A stretch of DNA of 64,000 bases from Curtobacterium sp. MCLR17_007 (lineage in GTDB: Bacteria; Actinomycetota; Actinomycetes; Actinomycetales; Microbacteriaceae): assembly GCF_003234655.2 (NCBI RefSeq), contig NZ_CP126271.1:992001-1056000 (forward strand), written 5' to 3'. Position 1 is the first letter of the stretch. Each line of letters begins with the position of its first letter. The notes below the pieces were generated by a model that was given only the letters and a program-made list of their open reading frames with translations, searched no databases and was not told where the DNA came from. Below, one piece after another: positions 8,549 through 20,279 of this stretch. The position numbers and the translations under genes are program-made.

Positions 8549-8812
8549 ATGAGCATGACGGAACCCGGTGGCGGCGGACTCGACGTGATGGACCGCGAGC
8601 TCGAGAAGCTCCTCGAGGAAGAGGCGATCGAGCCCGGTGACCACGAGCGCTTCTCGCACTACGTCAAGAAGGACAAGATCCTGCAGTCGGCGCTCAGCGG
8701 CAAGCCCGTCAAGGCGCTGTGCGGCAAGAAGTGGATCCCGGGCCGTGACCCGGAGAAGTTCCCGGTCTGCCCGGACTGCAAGGCCATCTACGAGAAGATG
8801 AAGGCCGAGTAG
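8549..8812 (+). CDS. DUF3039 family protein
   Basis: An 87-residue soluble protein conserved across actinobacteria. It has an acidic N-terminal helix (ELEKLLEEEAIEPGDHERFSHYV) and a C-terminal KALCGKKWIPGRDPEKFPVC followed by PDCK, which holds three cysteines (C..GK..., C..C) that could bind zinc. Function is not established. It converges on pncB with a 3-nt gap and appears to be a single leaderless transcription unit. Confidence 0.85.
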   Translation: MSMTEPGGGGLDVMDRELEKLLEEEAIEPGDHERFSHYVKKDKILQSALSGKPVKALCGKKWIPGRDPEKFPVCPDCKAIYEKMKAE

Positions 8813-8815
8813 CCC

Positions 8816-10102
8816 TCACACGATCAGCGTCGGGATCGCCGGGTCGCCCCGCCCGATCCGCGACGCGTCCGCCGGCAGCTCGGCCTTGGCGCCCTTGTGG
8901 TGTGCGCGTGCGGCCTCGACTCCGCGGGTGCCGAGGAACGCCGGGTCGACCTCGCCGTGGGTCACGACGGGCACCATGAGTGCCCGTTCGTCCGGTCCGA
9001 CGGTCCCCGTGGTGCGCACGACCTCGGCAGTGGCGATCCCGTTGCGCAGGCGACGCCCGGCGTCCTTGCGTCCGCCGATGGACGCCTTGTCGGCGGACTT
9101 CTTCGCGACCGACACCCACTCGCCGGCCGGGGAGTGGTGGGCGACGAGCTTGAACACCATGCCGGCCGCGGGGTGCCCGGACCCGGACACGACCGACGTC
9201 CCGACGCCGTAGGAGTCGACCGGTGCGGCGCGGAGTGCGGCGATCGTGTACTCGTCGAGGTCGTTCGTCACGGTGATCTTCGTGCTCGTGGCGCCGAGCC
9301 GGTCGAGCTGGGCGCGGACCGACGCGACGACGGACGGCAGGTCGCCGCTGTCGATGCGGACGGCGCCGAGCTTGCCGTCCGTCAGCCGCACGGCGGTGTC
9401 GACGGCGGCCTCGATGTCGTAGGTGTCGACGAGCAGCGTCGTGCCGTCGCCGAGGGCGTCGAGCTGCGAGCGGAACGCTGCCTCTTCCGAGTCGTGCAGG
9501 AGCGTGAACGCGTGCGCGGCCGTGCCCATCGTCGGGATGCCCCACGTGCGCCCGGCTTCGAGGTTGCTCGTCGCACCGAACCCGGCGATGTAGGCCGCGC
9601 GGGCCGCGGCGACCGCGTTCCACTCACCCGTGCGGCGGGACCCCATCTCGGCGAGCGGGCGGTGGTCGGCGGCGGACACCATGCGCGCCGCCGCCGAGGC
9701 GATCGCGGAGTCGGCGTTGAACACCGACAGGGCCAGGGTCTCGAGGACGACGGCCTCGGCGAACGTGCCCTCGATCTGCAGCACGGGGGAGTTCGGGAAG
9801 AACACCTCGCCCTCGCGGTACGCCCGGACGTCACCGGTGAACCGGTAGTCGGCGAGCCAGCTCGCGGTCCCGGAGTCGATGACGCCGCGGTCCCGCAGGA
9901 ACCCGATCTCCTCGTCACCGAAGCGGAAGTCGGTCAGGGCGGTCAGGAACCGGCCGAGTCCGGCGGCGACGCCGTAGCGGCGCCCGTCCGGCAGCCGCCG
10001 CGTGAAGACCTCGAAGACGCAGCGCCGGTCGGCGGTCCCGTCCTTGAGGGCCGCGTCGACCATGGTGAGTTCGTACTGGTCCGTCAGGAGCGCGCTGGTC
10101 AC
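8816..10102 (-). CDS. pncB: Nicotinate phosphoribosyltransferase
   Basis: A 428-residue enzyme that makes nicotinate mononucleotide from nicotinate and PRPP in NAD salvage. Recognisable parts are the start TSALLTDQYELTMVDAALKDG, the SRRTGEWNAV and FGATSNLEAGRTWGIPTMGT segments, and VRIDSGDLPSVVASVRAQLD (phosphate-binding DSGD) followed by ITVTNDLDEYTI. Length is normal. The GTG at 10102 is chosen because a longer frame upstream has no family similarity and TAGTGT lies 7 nt before this GTG. It is divergent from murI, and the two share a 79-nt spacer with leaderless promoters facing both ways. Confidence 0.93.
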   Translation of the reverse strand: MTSALLTDQYELTMVDAALKDGTADRRCVFEVFTRRLPDGRRYGVAAGLGRFLTALTDFRFGDEEIGFLRDRGVIDSGTASWLADYRFTGDVRAYREGEVFFPNSPVLQIEGTFAEAVVLETLALSVFNADSAIASAAARMVSAADHRPLAEMGSRRTGEWNAVAAARAAYIAGFGATSNLEAGRTWGIPTMGTAAHAFTLLHDSEEAAFRSQLDALGDGTTLLVDTYDIEAAVDTAVRLTDGKLGAVRIDSGDLPSVVASVRAQLDRLGATSTKITVTNDLDEYTIAALRAAPVDSYGVGTSVVSGSGHPAAGMVFKLVAHHSPAGEWVSVAKKSADKASIGGRKDAGRRLRNGIATAEVVRTTGTVGPDERALMVPVVTHGEVDPAFLGTRGVEAARAHHKGAKAELPADASRIGRGDPAIPTLIV

Positions 10103-10109
10103 GTCTCCG

Positions 10110-10115
10110 ACACTA
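10110..10115 (-). promoter_or_regulatory. -10 element, leaderless pncB
   Basis: TAGTGT on the minus strand ends 7 nt before the GTG at 10102. Confidence 0.45.
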
Positions 10116-10169
10116 GTCAGGACACCGGCCTGGAGGCTGTGCTGACGCGGACCTGTCGGCGTGCGTCGG

Positions 10170-10175
10170 TACGCT
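10170..10175 (+). promoter_or_regulatory. -10 element, leaderless murI
   Basis: TACGCT ends 6 nt before the GTG at 10182. Confidence 0.5.
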
Positions 10176-10181
10176 GGTGCC

Positions 10182-11045
10182 GTGACGGATGCACCGATCG
10201 GAGTCTTCGACAGCGGCGTCGGCGGCCTGACGGTCGCCCGCGCCATCATCGACCAGCTCCCGCGCGAGAGCATCCGGTACGTCGGTGACACCGTGCACTC
10301 GCCGTACGGCCCGAAGCCGATCGCGGACGTCCGCCGCTACGCCCTGCAGGTGATGGACGACCTGGTCGAACAGGGTGTGAAGGCGCTCGTCATCGCATGC
10401 AACACCGCGTCCTCCGCCGTGCTCCGTGACGCGCGCGAGCGGTACGAACAGGCGTACGGCATCCCCGTGGTCGAGGTCATCCAGCCCGCGGCCCGCGCCG
10501 CCGTCAAGCAGACCAGGACCGGGCGCATCGGTGTGATCGGCACGATCGGCACGATCGCGTCCCGCTCGTACGAGGACGCGTTCGCGGTCGCCTCGGACGT
10601 CACGCTGACCCTGGCCGCCTGCCCGCGCTTCGTCGAGTTCGTCGAGGCGGGAGACACCTCCTCGCCCGAGCTGCGCGAGGTCGCGGCCGGGTACCTCGCG
10701 CCGATCCGCGCCGCCGACGTCGACACGCTCGTGCTCGGGTGCACGCACTACCCGCTCATGTCCGCGGCGATCCAGTACGTGATGGGCCCCGACGTCACGC
10801 TGGTGTCGAGCGCCGAGGAGACCGCCAGCGACGTCTACCGCCGGCTCGTCGAGCACGGCCTCGAGCGGACCACCACCGAACCCCCGAGCTACGCGTTCGA
10901 GTCCACCGGCGGCGACGAGGCCGGCTTCCGTCGGCTGGCGCGCCGGTTCCTCGGCCCCGAGATCGTCAGCGTCGGCCACCTCGAGACCGGCGCCATCACC
11001 CTGCCACGTCCCCACGACCGGGCGGCGACCAGCCGCTCGTCGTGA
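10182..11045 (+). CDS. murI: Glutamate racemase
   Basis: A 287-residue cytosolic enzyme making D-glutamate for peptidoglycan. Both catalytic-cysteine regions are present: [12 protein letters not shown] (Cys near residue 72) and LGCTHYPL (Cys near residue 187). The N-terminal [15 protein letters not shown] and [10 protein letters not shown] motifs are also clear. GTG at 10182 gives the usual family start ([11 protein letters not shown]) and has the leaderless -10. It is followed 50 nt later by rph, with a GCCTCCAGGCCGG word in between. The murI-rph-rdgB order is common in actinobacteria. Confidence 0.95.
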   Translation: MTDAPIGVFDSGVGGLTVARAIIDQLPRESIRYVGDTVHSPYGPKPIADVRRYALQVMDDLVEQGVKALVIACNTASSAVLRDARERYEQAYGIPVVEVIQPAARAAVKQTRTGRIGVIGTIGTIASRSYEDAFAVASDVTLTLAACPRFVEFVEAGDTSSPELREVAAGYLAPIRAADVDTLVLGCTHYPLMSAAIQYVMGPDVTLVSSAEETASDVYRRLVEHGLERTTTEPPSYAFESTGGDEAGFRRLARRFLGPEIVSVGHLETGAITLPRPHDRAATSRSS

Positions 11046-11068
11046 CCCGCTCCGACAACCCGCACCGA

Positions 11069-11081
11069 GCCTCCAGGCCGG
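11069..11081 (+). repeat. GCCTCCAGGCCGG word (murI-rph spacer)
   Basis: Single copy of a dispersed word also present near 13565, 20162, 22601/22638, 43442 (as GCCTCCAGACCGG) and 46094. It lies between two co-directional genes and could attenuate read-through. Confidence 0.4.
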
Positions 11082-11095
11082 ACCGAGAGGACCCC

Positions 11096-11827
11096 ATGAC
11101 CACCCGCATCGACGGCCGCGAGGCCACCGACCACCGCCCCGTCACCATCGAACGCGGCTGGAGCACCCAGGCCGAGGGCAGCGCGCTCATCTCCTTCGGC
11201 AACACCCGCGTGCTCTGCACCGCGTCGTTCACCAACGGGGTCCCGCGCTGGATGGCCGGCAAGGGCTCCGGCTGGGTCACCGCGGAGTACTCGATGCTGC
11301 CGCGGTCCACGAACGAGCGCATGCAGCGCGAGTCCATCAAGGGCAAGGTCGGGGGCCGCACGCACGAGATCTCGCGGCTCATCGGTCGTTCGCTGCGCGC
11401 CGTCGTCGACATGAAGGGACTGGGGGAGAACACCCTGGTGCTCGACTGCGACGTGCTGCAGGCCGACGGCGGGACCCGCACGGCGTCGATCACGGGCGCG
11501 TACGTCGCCATGGTCGACGCGATCGAGTGGGGGCGCGACAAGGGCTTCATCGCGAAGAAGGCGACACCGCTCACCGACAGCGTGCAGGCGATCTCGGTCG
11601 GGATCGTGGGCGGCGAGCCGATGCTCGACCTGGCCTACACGGAGGACTCCGCGGCCGACACCGACATGAACATCGTGACGACCGGCTCGGGCAAGTTCAT
11701 CGAGGTGCAGGGAACCGCCGAGCACGCGCCGTTCGACCGCGACGAGCTGGACGTGCTGCTCGACCTGGGCCTGGCGGGCAACGCCTCGCTGGCGGCGATC
11801 CAGCGCGACGCCCTGGGGCTGGCGTGA
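11096..11827 (+). CDS. rph: Ribonuclease PH
   Basis: A 243-residue phosphorolytic 3'-5' exoribonuclease that trims tRNA 3' ends. The match is full length: [57 protein letters not shown] (phosphate-binding arginines), [19 protein letters not shown] (metal-site Asp) and [22 protein letters not shown]. Start ATG at 11096 follows a purine-rich GACCGAGAGGACCCC. It overlaps rdgB by 4 nt (GTGA). Confidence 0.95.
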   Translation: MTTRIDGREATDHRPVTIERGWSTQAEGSALISFGNTRVLCTASFTNGVPRWMAGKGSGWVTAEYSMLPRSTNERMQRESIKGKVGGRTHEISRLIGRSLRAVVDMKGLGENTLVLDCDVLQADGGTRTASITGAYVAMVDAIEWGRDKGFIAKKATPLTDSVQAISVGIVGGEPMLDLAYTEDSAADTDMNIVTTGSGKFIEVQGTAEHAPFDRDELDVLLDLGLAGNASLAAIQRDALGLA

Positions 11828-12420
11828 CCGGCACCGTCGTCCTCGCCACCCACAACCAGGGCAAGGTCGTCGAGCTGCGGGAGATCCTCGGCGACGCCCT
11901 CGGGTCCGGTGTGGAGCTGCAGGGCTACGACGGTCCCGAGCCCGTCGAGGACGGCGACACCTACGCCGCGAACGCCCTCATCAAGGCCAGGGCCGCCGTC
12001 GCACACACGGGGTTGCCGGCGCTGGCCGACGACTCCGGCATCGCGGTGGACGCGCTCGGCGGTGCCCCGGGCATCCACTCCGCGCGGTACGCCGGCACGC
12101 GGGTGGACGCGGACAACATCGACCTGCTGCTGCGCAACCTCGATGGTGTCGTCGAGCGCACCGCGGCGTTCGTCTGCGCGGCGGCGTTCGTCACGCCGGG
12201 CGGCGTCGAGCACGTGGTCGAGGCCGTGTGGAACGGCGAGGTGCTGACGGAGCGTCGCGGCGACGGCGGACACGGGTACGACCCGGTCTTCCAGCCGGAC
12301 GACGCCGACCGGTCGTCGGCGGAGCTCACGCGCGCCGAGAAGAACGCGCTCTCGCACCGGGCGAAGGCCTTCCGGGGCATCGCGCCGATCGTGCGGGAGT
12401 GGTTCGACACGACGGCGTAG
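11824..12420 (+). CDS. rdgB: Non-canonical purine NTP pyrophosphatase (RdgB/HAM1)
   Basis: A 198-residue Maf/HAM1-fold enzyme that removes dITP/XTP from the nucleotide pool. Motifs: [18 protein letters not shown] at the start, [24 protein letters not shown] in the middle, and [11 protein letters not shown] near the end, all family-typical. The GTG start overlaps the rph stop. A strong hairpin at 12491-12550 follows the gene. Confidence 0.95.
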   Translation: MTGTVVLATHNQGKVVELREILGDALGSGVELQGYDGPEPVEDGDTYAANALIKARAAVAHTGLPALADDSGIAVDALGGAPGIHSARYAGTRVDADNIDLLLRNLDGVVERTAAFVCAAAFVTPGGVEHVVEAVWNGEVLTERRGDGGHGYDPVFQPDDADRSSAELTRAEKNALSHRAKAFRGIAPIVREWFDTTA

Positions 12421-12490
12421 GCGGCTGCCGGCTGGCGCTGCAGGCTGGCGGCTGGCGCCGACGTCCGGTTTGCTGGTGCCGATTGCTCCC

Positions 12491-12550
12491 GCACAACAGA
12501 GAGCACCCCGCACCACGGGATTCCGTGGCGCGGGGTGCTTTCTGTTGTGC
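12491..12550. terminator. Long bidirectional hairpin between rdgB and the DedA gene
   Basis: Arms 12491-12518 and 12523-12550 pair over 28 positions with one G-T wobble and one mismatch, around a GATT loop. The 3' side carries GCTTTCTGTT, and the complement has a matching run. It sits between convergent genes, so it can end both transcripts. Confidence 0.75.
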
Positions 12551-12579
12551 AACGGCGACGACAGCGCCGCCGCAGCCGG

Positions 12580-13278
12580 TCAGTCGACCGTGGGCTGGCC
12601 GTGCTGCTCTTCCTGCTCGTGCTTCTTCGCACGGCGGGCGTTGCGGATGTAGGTCAGCGCCATCGGGACGACCGTGACGACGACCGCGGCGAGCAGGATG
12701 ACGTCGATGTACTCGCGGACGAAGTCGGCGACGAACGGGATGTAGCCGAGGAAGTACCCGAGGAACGTCACCCCGACGCCCCAGATCAGCGCACCGATGG
12801 CGTTGTAGAGCGAGTACTTCTTGTAGTTCATGCGCCCGACACCGGCGGCGATGGGCAGGAACGTGCGGACGACCGGCACGAAGCGCGCCAGGATCACCGC
12901 GAGCGGGCCGAACCGGTGGAAGAAGGCGTTGGTGCGGTCGACGTTCGCCTTGGAGAACAGCCCGCTCTCCTTGCGCTCGAAGATCGGCGGACCGGCCTTC
13001 TTGCCGATGTAGTACCCGAGCTCGCCGCCGAGGAAGGCCGCTGCGGCGATCATCAGCGCCGCGGCCCAGACGGGGATCCCGCCGATGGCGCCACCGCGGT
13101 CGAAGGCGAACAGGCCCGTGATGACGAGCAGGCTGTCGCCGGGGAAGACGAACCCGATCAGCAGACCGGTCTCGGCGAAGATGATGGCGCACACCACGAG
13201 CACGGCGACGGCCCCGAAGTGGTCGAGGATGTACTGCGGATCCAGCCATGGGATCAGGGCGAGTGCGACGGAGTGCAT
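12580..13278 (-). CDS. DedA family membrane protein
   Basis: A 232-residue inner-membrane protein of the DedA/SNARE-associated family, thought to flip lipid carriers such as undecaprenyl phosphate or phospholipids. Features: FAETGLLIGFVFPGDSLL (re-entrant-loop E and F-PGD motif), a middle GGELGYYIGKKAG, and FARFVPVVRTFLPIAAGVGRM-type motif (ARFVPVVRTFLP with the key Arg). About five hydrophobic segments and a charged tail (KKHEQEEQ) follow. ATG 13278 gives the family start MHSVALALIPWLDPQYIL, and the longer frame adds only basic residues. The Gram-positive wall setting is consistent but the lipid is not shown. Confidence 0.88.
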   Translation of the reverse strand: MHSVALALIPWLDPQYILDHFGAVAVLVVCAIIFAETGLLIGFVFPGDSLLVITGLFAFDRGGAIGGIPVWAAALMIAAAAFLGGELGYYIGKKAGPPIFERKESGLFSKANVDRTNAFFHRFGPLAVILARFVPVVRTFLPIAAGVGRMNYKKYSLYNAIGALIWGVGVTFLGYFLGYIPFVADFVREYIDVILLAAVVVTVVPMALTYIRNARRAKKHEQEEQHGQPTVD

Positions 13279-13374
13279 GCTTCTTCCGGTCGTGCGGGTG
13301 CGGGGACAGAGGGTCACCCGCAGGTCGAGGGTACCGTGCAGCCGTCAGGGGGCCGTCCGCCGCCGGTATGAGAT

Positions 13375-13422
13375 GCGCGAGGACGCAGGATCGGTGCGGC
13401 GCGAGGACGCAGGATCGGTGCG
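13375..13422. repeat. 24-bp tandem duplication ending in tRNA-Leu 3' end
   Basis: Two perfect 24-bp copies (13375-13398 and 13399-13422; each begins GCGCGAGGACGCAGG). The second copy includes the last four bases of the tRNA gene. Confidence 0.85.
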
Positions 13423-13499
13423 GAAGGAGGGACTCGAACCCTCACGCCTTGCGGCACAGGAACCTAAATCCTGCGTGTCTACCGTTCCACCACTCCCGC
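13419..13499 (-). tRNA. tRNA-Leu (UAG)
   Basis: The minus strand reads GCGGGAGTGGTGGAACGG... with acceptor GCGGGAG pairing to CTTCCGC plus discriminator A. The anticodon stem is GCAGGA/TCCTGT with loop TTTAGGT, so the anticodon is UAG (13464-13466). A long variable arm (GCCGCAAGGC hairpin) is typical of class II tRNAs, and the T arm contains GGTTCGAGTCC. The CCA end is not encoded. It decodes CUA/CUG-family leucine codons. Confidence 0.93.
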
Positions 13500-13564
13500 G
13501 AGCACCGACAGCGTACCCGCGGGCGCCGCTGCGGACGGTGCGCACCGTGGCGGAGCCGGCCGAA

Positions 13565-13653
13565 GCCTCCAGGCCGGTGGCCGGTGCGGACGGTGCGAGG
13601 TTCCGGACACGGTGGGACGGCTTCGGGCTCGCACGCTGTCCGGAACCTCGCAC
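13565..13653. repeat. Intergenic palindromes: GCCTCCAGGCCGG word and GTGCGAGGTT element
   Basis: 13565-13577 is a GCCTCCAGGCCGG copy. 13593-13609 and 13637-13653 are perfect 17-bp inverted arms (GTGCGAGGTTCCGGACA) around a 27-nt spacer. The GTGCGAGGTT core recurs near 36.45, 37.33 and 40.11 kb. The element lies between MFS and tRNA-Leu, and may also serve as the MFS terminator. Confidence 0.75.
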
Positions 13654-13687
13654 ACTGCAGCGGGGCGCGGGGCGCGCGGCTGCCGCG

Positions 13688-14971
13688 TCAGCGCAGCCGA
13701 CGGGGGAGGTACCGGGGGACGTAGCGCAGCAGCACTCCGGCGCCGATGAGCCCGAGCACGCCCATCACGCCGCTCGCGATCGCGATCGAGGCCACCGCGG
13801 TGATGCCCGAGATCAGGAGCGGTGCGGCGGCCTGACCGAAGTCGCCGGTGAACCGCCAGGCGCCGAGGAACGGGGCCGGGTTCCCGCGCGGTGCGAGGTC
13901 CGCGCCGAGGGTCATCAGGATGCCGGAGCCGACGCCGTTCGCCAGCGACATGCCCACCGCGATCCCGACGAACCACCCCACGCGGGCGTCGAGGTGGCCA
14001 CTCCATGCGAGGAGGAAGTAGCTGATGCTGAGTCCGAGCATGCAGGGCAGGGCGCTCGCGAGACGTCCCCACCGGTCCATGATCTGGCCGCTCGTGTAGA
14101 AGAGCGCGAAGTCGACCGCCCCGGCGATGCCGATCACCAGGGCGGCGGTCGCGTCGTCCATCCCGACGCTGACGGCCCAGAGCGGCAGGATCACCTGGCG
14201 CCCCGCACGCATCGCGCCGATCAGGCCGGCACCGCTGCCGAGGCGCAGCAGCACGCTGCGGTTCTGACGGATGGTGCGGAACAGCCCGTGCGACTCCTGC
14301 TGCACCAGGATCGCGCCGGTGTCGGTCGCGTCGCCGACGGTGTCGCCGTCCGGACGGGAGGCCCGGCTCGGCCGCCGCAGACCGCGCACGCCCGTCGCGG
14401 GGTCGCGCAGCACGAGCAGGGTCACCGCCGCCGCCAGGCAGCAGACGATGTGGATCCAGAAGGCGCTCTGCGTGGTGCCGGTCAGGTGGATCACCCCGGC
14501 GGCGAGGAAGGGGCCGACGAAGTAGCCGAAGCGGAAGACCCCGCCCAGGCTGGAGAGCGCCCGGGCCCGGATGTGGATCGGGATCGCGGTGGTCATGTAC
14601 GCGTGTCGAGCGAGGGCGAACACCGCCGTGGAGAGTCCGACCAGGAAGACGCCGACCGCCAGCACGACGGGGTTCGGTGCCACGGTGCAGACGACGAGCC
14701 CGACCATCGACACGAGCGCGGCGCCGATCATCGCGTTGCGCTCGCCGATCCGCGCGACGACGACCCCCGACGGCACGTCGCCGATGAGCTCGCCGACGAG
14801 GATCAGCGACGCGACGAACCCGGCGATCGCCAGGCTCGCGCCGAGCGAGTTCGCCGCGATCGGGATGATCGGGATGATCGCGCCCTCACCGATCGCGAAC
14901 AGGGCCGCGGGGAGGAAGCCGGACAGCAGCACGGCTCGGAAGTCGAATGAGTCGTTCCCGGTCCTGGCCAT
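13688..14971 (-). CDS. MFS transporter
   Basis: A 427-residue major facilitator with about twelve helices. The loop-2/3 signature region has [22 protein letters not shown], and the second half has [11 protein letters not shown] after TM8. The central cytosolic loop (residues about 200-225, [18 protein letters not shown]) is encoded by DNA that contains a GACGGGAGGCCCGG word (14353-14366). The substrate is unknown; multidrug-type exporters look like this. It is divergent from mnmA. On the minus strand TACCGT lies about 10 nt before the ATG. Confidence 0.85.
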   Translation of the reverse strand: MARTGNDSFDFRAVLLSGFLPAALFAIGEGAIIPIIPIAANSLGASLAIAGFVASLILVGELIGDVPSGVVVARIGERNAMIGAALVSMVGLVVCTVAPNPVVLAVGVFLVGLSTAVFALARHAYMTTAIPIHIRARALSSLGGVFRFGYFVGPFLAAGVIHLTGTTQSAFWIHIVCCLAAAVTLLVLRDPATGVRGLRRPSRASRPDGDTVGDATDTGAILVQQESHGLFRTIRQNRSVLLRLGSGAGLIGAMRAGRQVILPLWAVSVGMDDATAALVIGIAGAVDFALFYTSGQIMDRWGRLASALPCMLGLSISYFLLAWSGHLDARVGWFVGIAVGMSLANGVGSGILMTLGADLAPRGNPAPFLGAWRFTGDFGQAAAPLLISGITAVASIAIASGVMGVLGLIGAGVLLRYVPRYLPRRLR

Positions 14972-15015
14972 CGCGGGACCAACGGTACGCCAGCGGTACG
15001 GTTCCGTCGGCGGGT

Positions 15016-15021
15016 TACCCT
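15016..15021 (+). promoter_or_regulatory. -10 element, leaderless mnmA
   Basis: TACCCT ends 6 nt before the ATG at 15028. Confidence 0.5.
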
Positions 15022-15027
15022 GGAGTC

Positions 15028-18599
<3,572 letters not shown>

Positions 18600-18708
18600 C
18601 ATCGCGCCGCGGGCGTCGTGGTTGTCCGCAAAACGCGGCTCGCCTCTGCGTGTCCCCAGTTCGAGGGACAAGTTGCAACCAGCACGACAGTTCCGGGGCG
18701 GTTCTCCC

Positions 18709-18763
18709 TAAACTCGACGGAGCATCACCTGTCGCCTTCAGGGAGACGACAGGAAGGCCTTCC
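18709..18763 (+). promoter_or_regulatory. Putative promoter and structured leader of the DUF1023 hydrolase gene
   Basis: TAAACT at 18709-18714 may be a -10. Downstream are a 7-bp hairpin (CCTGTCG...CGACAGG, 18729-18753) and a perfect 12-bp palindrome GGAAGGCCTTCC (18752-18763), followed by the ribosome site GGGGGAG six nt before the TTG start. Confidence 0.3.
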
Positions 18764-18777
18764 CGGGGGAGACCGGT

Positions 18778-20079
18778 TTGCTGCTCGTCGCCGCTGCTCT
18801 GCTCATCGCCTCGATGCACTCCCTCGGAGTGGTCGGGTCGTCGGTGGTGCCCGCAGCTCCGACCGTCGTCAAGTCCGACGGCCAGCTCGACACCGTGGAC
18901 GTGCGCGCGGCGCGGGGTCGCACGTTCCTCGACGGCCTGGCCGCGCTGTCCCCCGACCGACTCGCCGCAGCGGACCACGACCGACGCGTCGTCGCGACCG
19001 CCATGGACGAGCCACCGACCGCCGCGGTCGTCGCCTCGTGGTGGGCCGGTCTGGACGATGGGACGCGCCTCCGGCTCGAGCGGGGCGCGCCGGTCGTCGT
19101 CGGGAACCTCAACGGTGTGCCGTACGCGGTTCGTGACCGGGCCAACCGTCGGGTCCTCGCGACCGGGCTCGCCGACCCCGACGGGGACGCCTCGCAACAG
19201 GCGATGCTCGGGCAGGTGCGTGACGCACTGCACCGCGACGCGGACGCCCCGGCGAAGTCGCTCGTGACCCTCGACACCCGTGGTGCGGGTCGTGCGGCCA
19301 TCGCGATCGGGGACCTCGAGACCGCTGCCGACGTCACGGTGGTCGTCCCCGGCATGTTCTTCACCGTGACCGGGCAGATGGACGACTTCACGGCCACCGC
19401 TGGTGACCTGTACGACGAGCAGGCGACGCTCGCGCCGGTCGCGGCCCCGGCACCCGGTACCGGTGTGGCTGTGCTGGCATGGATGGGGTACCGCACGCCG
19501 GACCTGTCGAACATCCTGTCGCTCGAGCTCGCGAAGACCGGAGCCACCCGGCTCGAGCGCACGGTCGACGGCATCCGGCAGCTCCGGGGCGACCACCAGC
19601 CCCGGCTCGGCATCGTCGCCCACTCGTACGGTTCGACCACGGCGATGACCGCGCTGGCGTCGGGGCACATGCGCGCGGACAGCCTCACGGTCCTCGGCTC
19701 GCCGGGCAGTGACGTCCGCCGTGCCTCGCAGCTGGCCGTCGCCGCCGGAGGGGTCTGGGTGGGTGGGGCGCACCTGGACCCGGTCGCCGGTTCCGGGTAC
19801 TTCGGCACCGACCCGGCCGCGTCGTCGTTCGGCGCCACGGTGTTCGACCTCGGCGTGGTCCCGGGCATCGGCGGCGACGTGTTCCGCCGACCGGTCGGGC
19901 ACAACGACTATCTCAAGCCGGGGACGTCCTCGTTGCACGACGTCGCTCTCGTCGCGGTGGGCCGCGGTGACCTGGTGCGGAACGGCATCCGGCACCATGA
20001 CGACCCCGACGGCGGCGGCATGCAGCCGTCCTTCGACCTGTACCTGGTGCGCCCGCAGGACCTGCAACCCCGCGACTGA
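18778..20079 (+). CDS. Secreted alpha/beta hydrolase, DUF1023 family
   Basis: A 433-residue protein that starts with an uncommon TTG, chosen because GGGGGAG stands 6 nt upstream and the first 25 residues (LLVAAALLIASMHSLGVVG) make a signal peptide or anchor. The hydrolase domain covers about residues 160-430: strand VTVVVPGMFFTVTGQ, nucleophile elbow IVAHSYGSTTAM (Ser near residue 285) and late GHNDYLKPGTSSLHDV with the candidate catalytic His. DUF1023 proteins are common in actinobacteria and are poorly characterised esterase-like enzymes, probably acting at the cell surface. It appears to be a single gene. Confidence 0.75.
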   Translation: MLLVAAALLIASMHSLGVVGSSVVPAAPTVVKSDGQLDTVDVRAARGRTFLDGLAALSPDRLAAADHDRRVVATAMDEPPTAAVVASWWAGLDDGTRLRLERGAPVVVGNLNGVPYAVRDRANRRVLATGLADPDGDASQQAMLGQVRDALHRDADAPAKSLVTLDTRGAGRAAIAIGDLETAADVTVVVPGMFFTVTGQMDDFTATAGDLYDEQATLAPVAAPAPGTGVAVLAWMGYRTPDLSNILSLELAKTGATRLERTVDGIRQLRGDHQPRLGIVAHSYGSTTAMTALASGHMRADSLTVLGSPGSDVRRASQLAVAAGGVWVGGAHLDPVAGSGYFGTDPAASSFGATVFDLGVVPGIGGDVFRRPVGHNDYLKPGTSSLHDVALVAVGRGDLVRNGIRHHDDPDGGGMQPSFDLYLVRPQDLQPRD

Positions 20080-20161
20080 CCCGTGACGGGCCTGCTCGGG
20101 TGACCGTGCGCCGTGGACGTGACCGGATCGTGACCGAGCCGACGAGGCGGGCTCGATCCGC

Positions 20162-20174
20162 GCCTCCAGGCCGA
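20162..20174 (+). repeat. GCCTCCAGGCC word downstream of the hydrolase gene
   Basis: GCCTCCAGGCCGA, part of the dispersed word family. The 200-nt spacer here also has a small AACCTG/CAGGTT hairpin (20207-20228) and the promoter of the PBP gene. Confidence 0.35.
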
Positions 20175-20267
20175 CCTGCACCCGCGCACGGCGTTGTCCG
20201 AGTGTGAACCTGAGGGCCGCTGCAGGTTCTGTCCCGGCCGGAGCAGTCCCGACCCAGCACCCTTCCC

Positions 20268-20273
20268 TACCGT
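20268..20273 (+). promoter_or_regulatory. -10 element, leaderless PBP gene
   Basis: TACCGT ends 6 nt before the ATG at 20280. Confidence 0.5.
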
Positions 20274-20279
20274 GCCCCC

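Noticed and set aside
13419..13499. tRNA-Leu as the attachment site of an integrated island
   Set aside because: No integrase, phage gene or second copy of the tRNA 3' end beyond the short tandem repeat.
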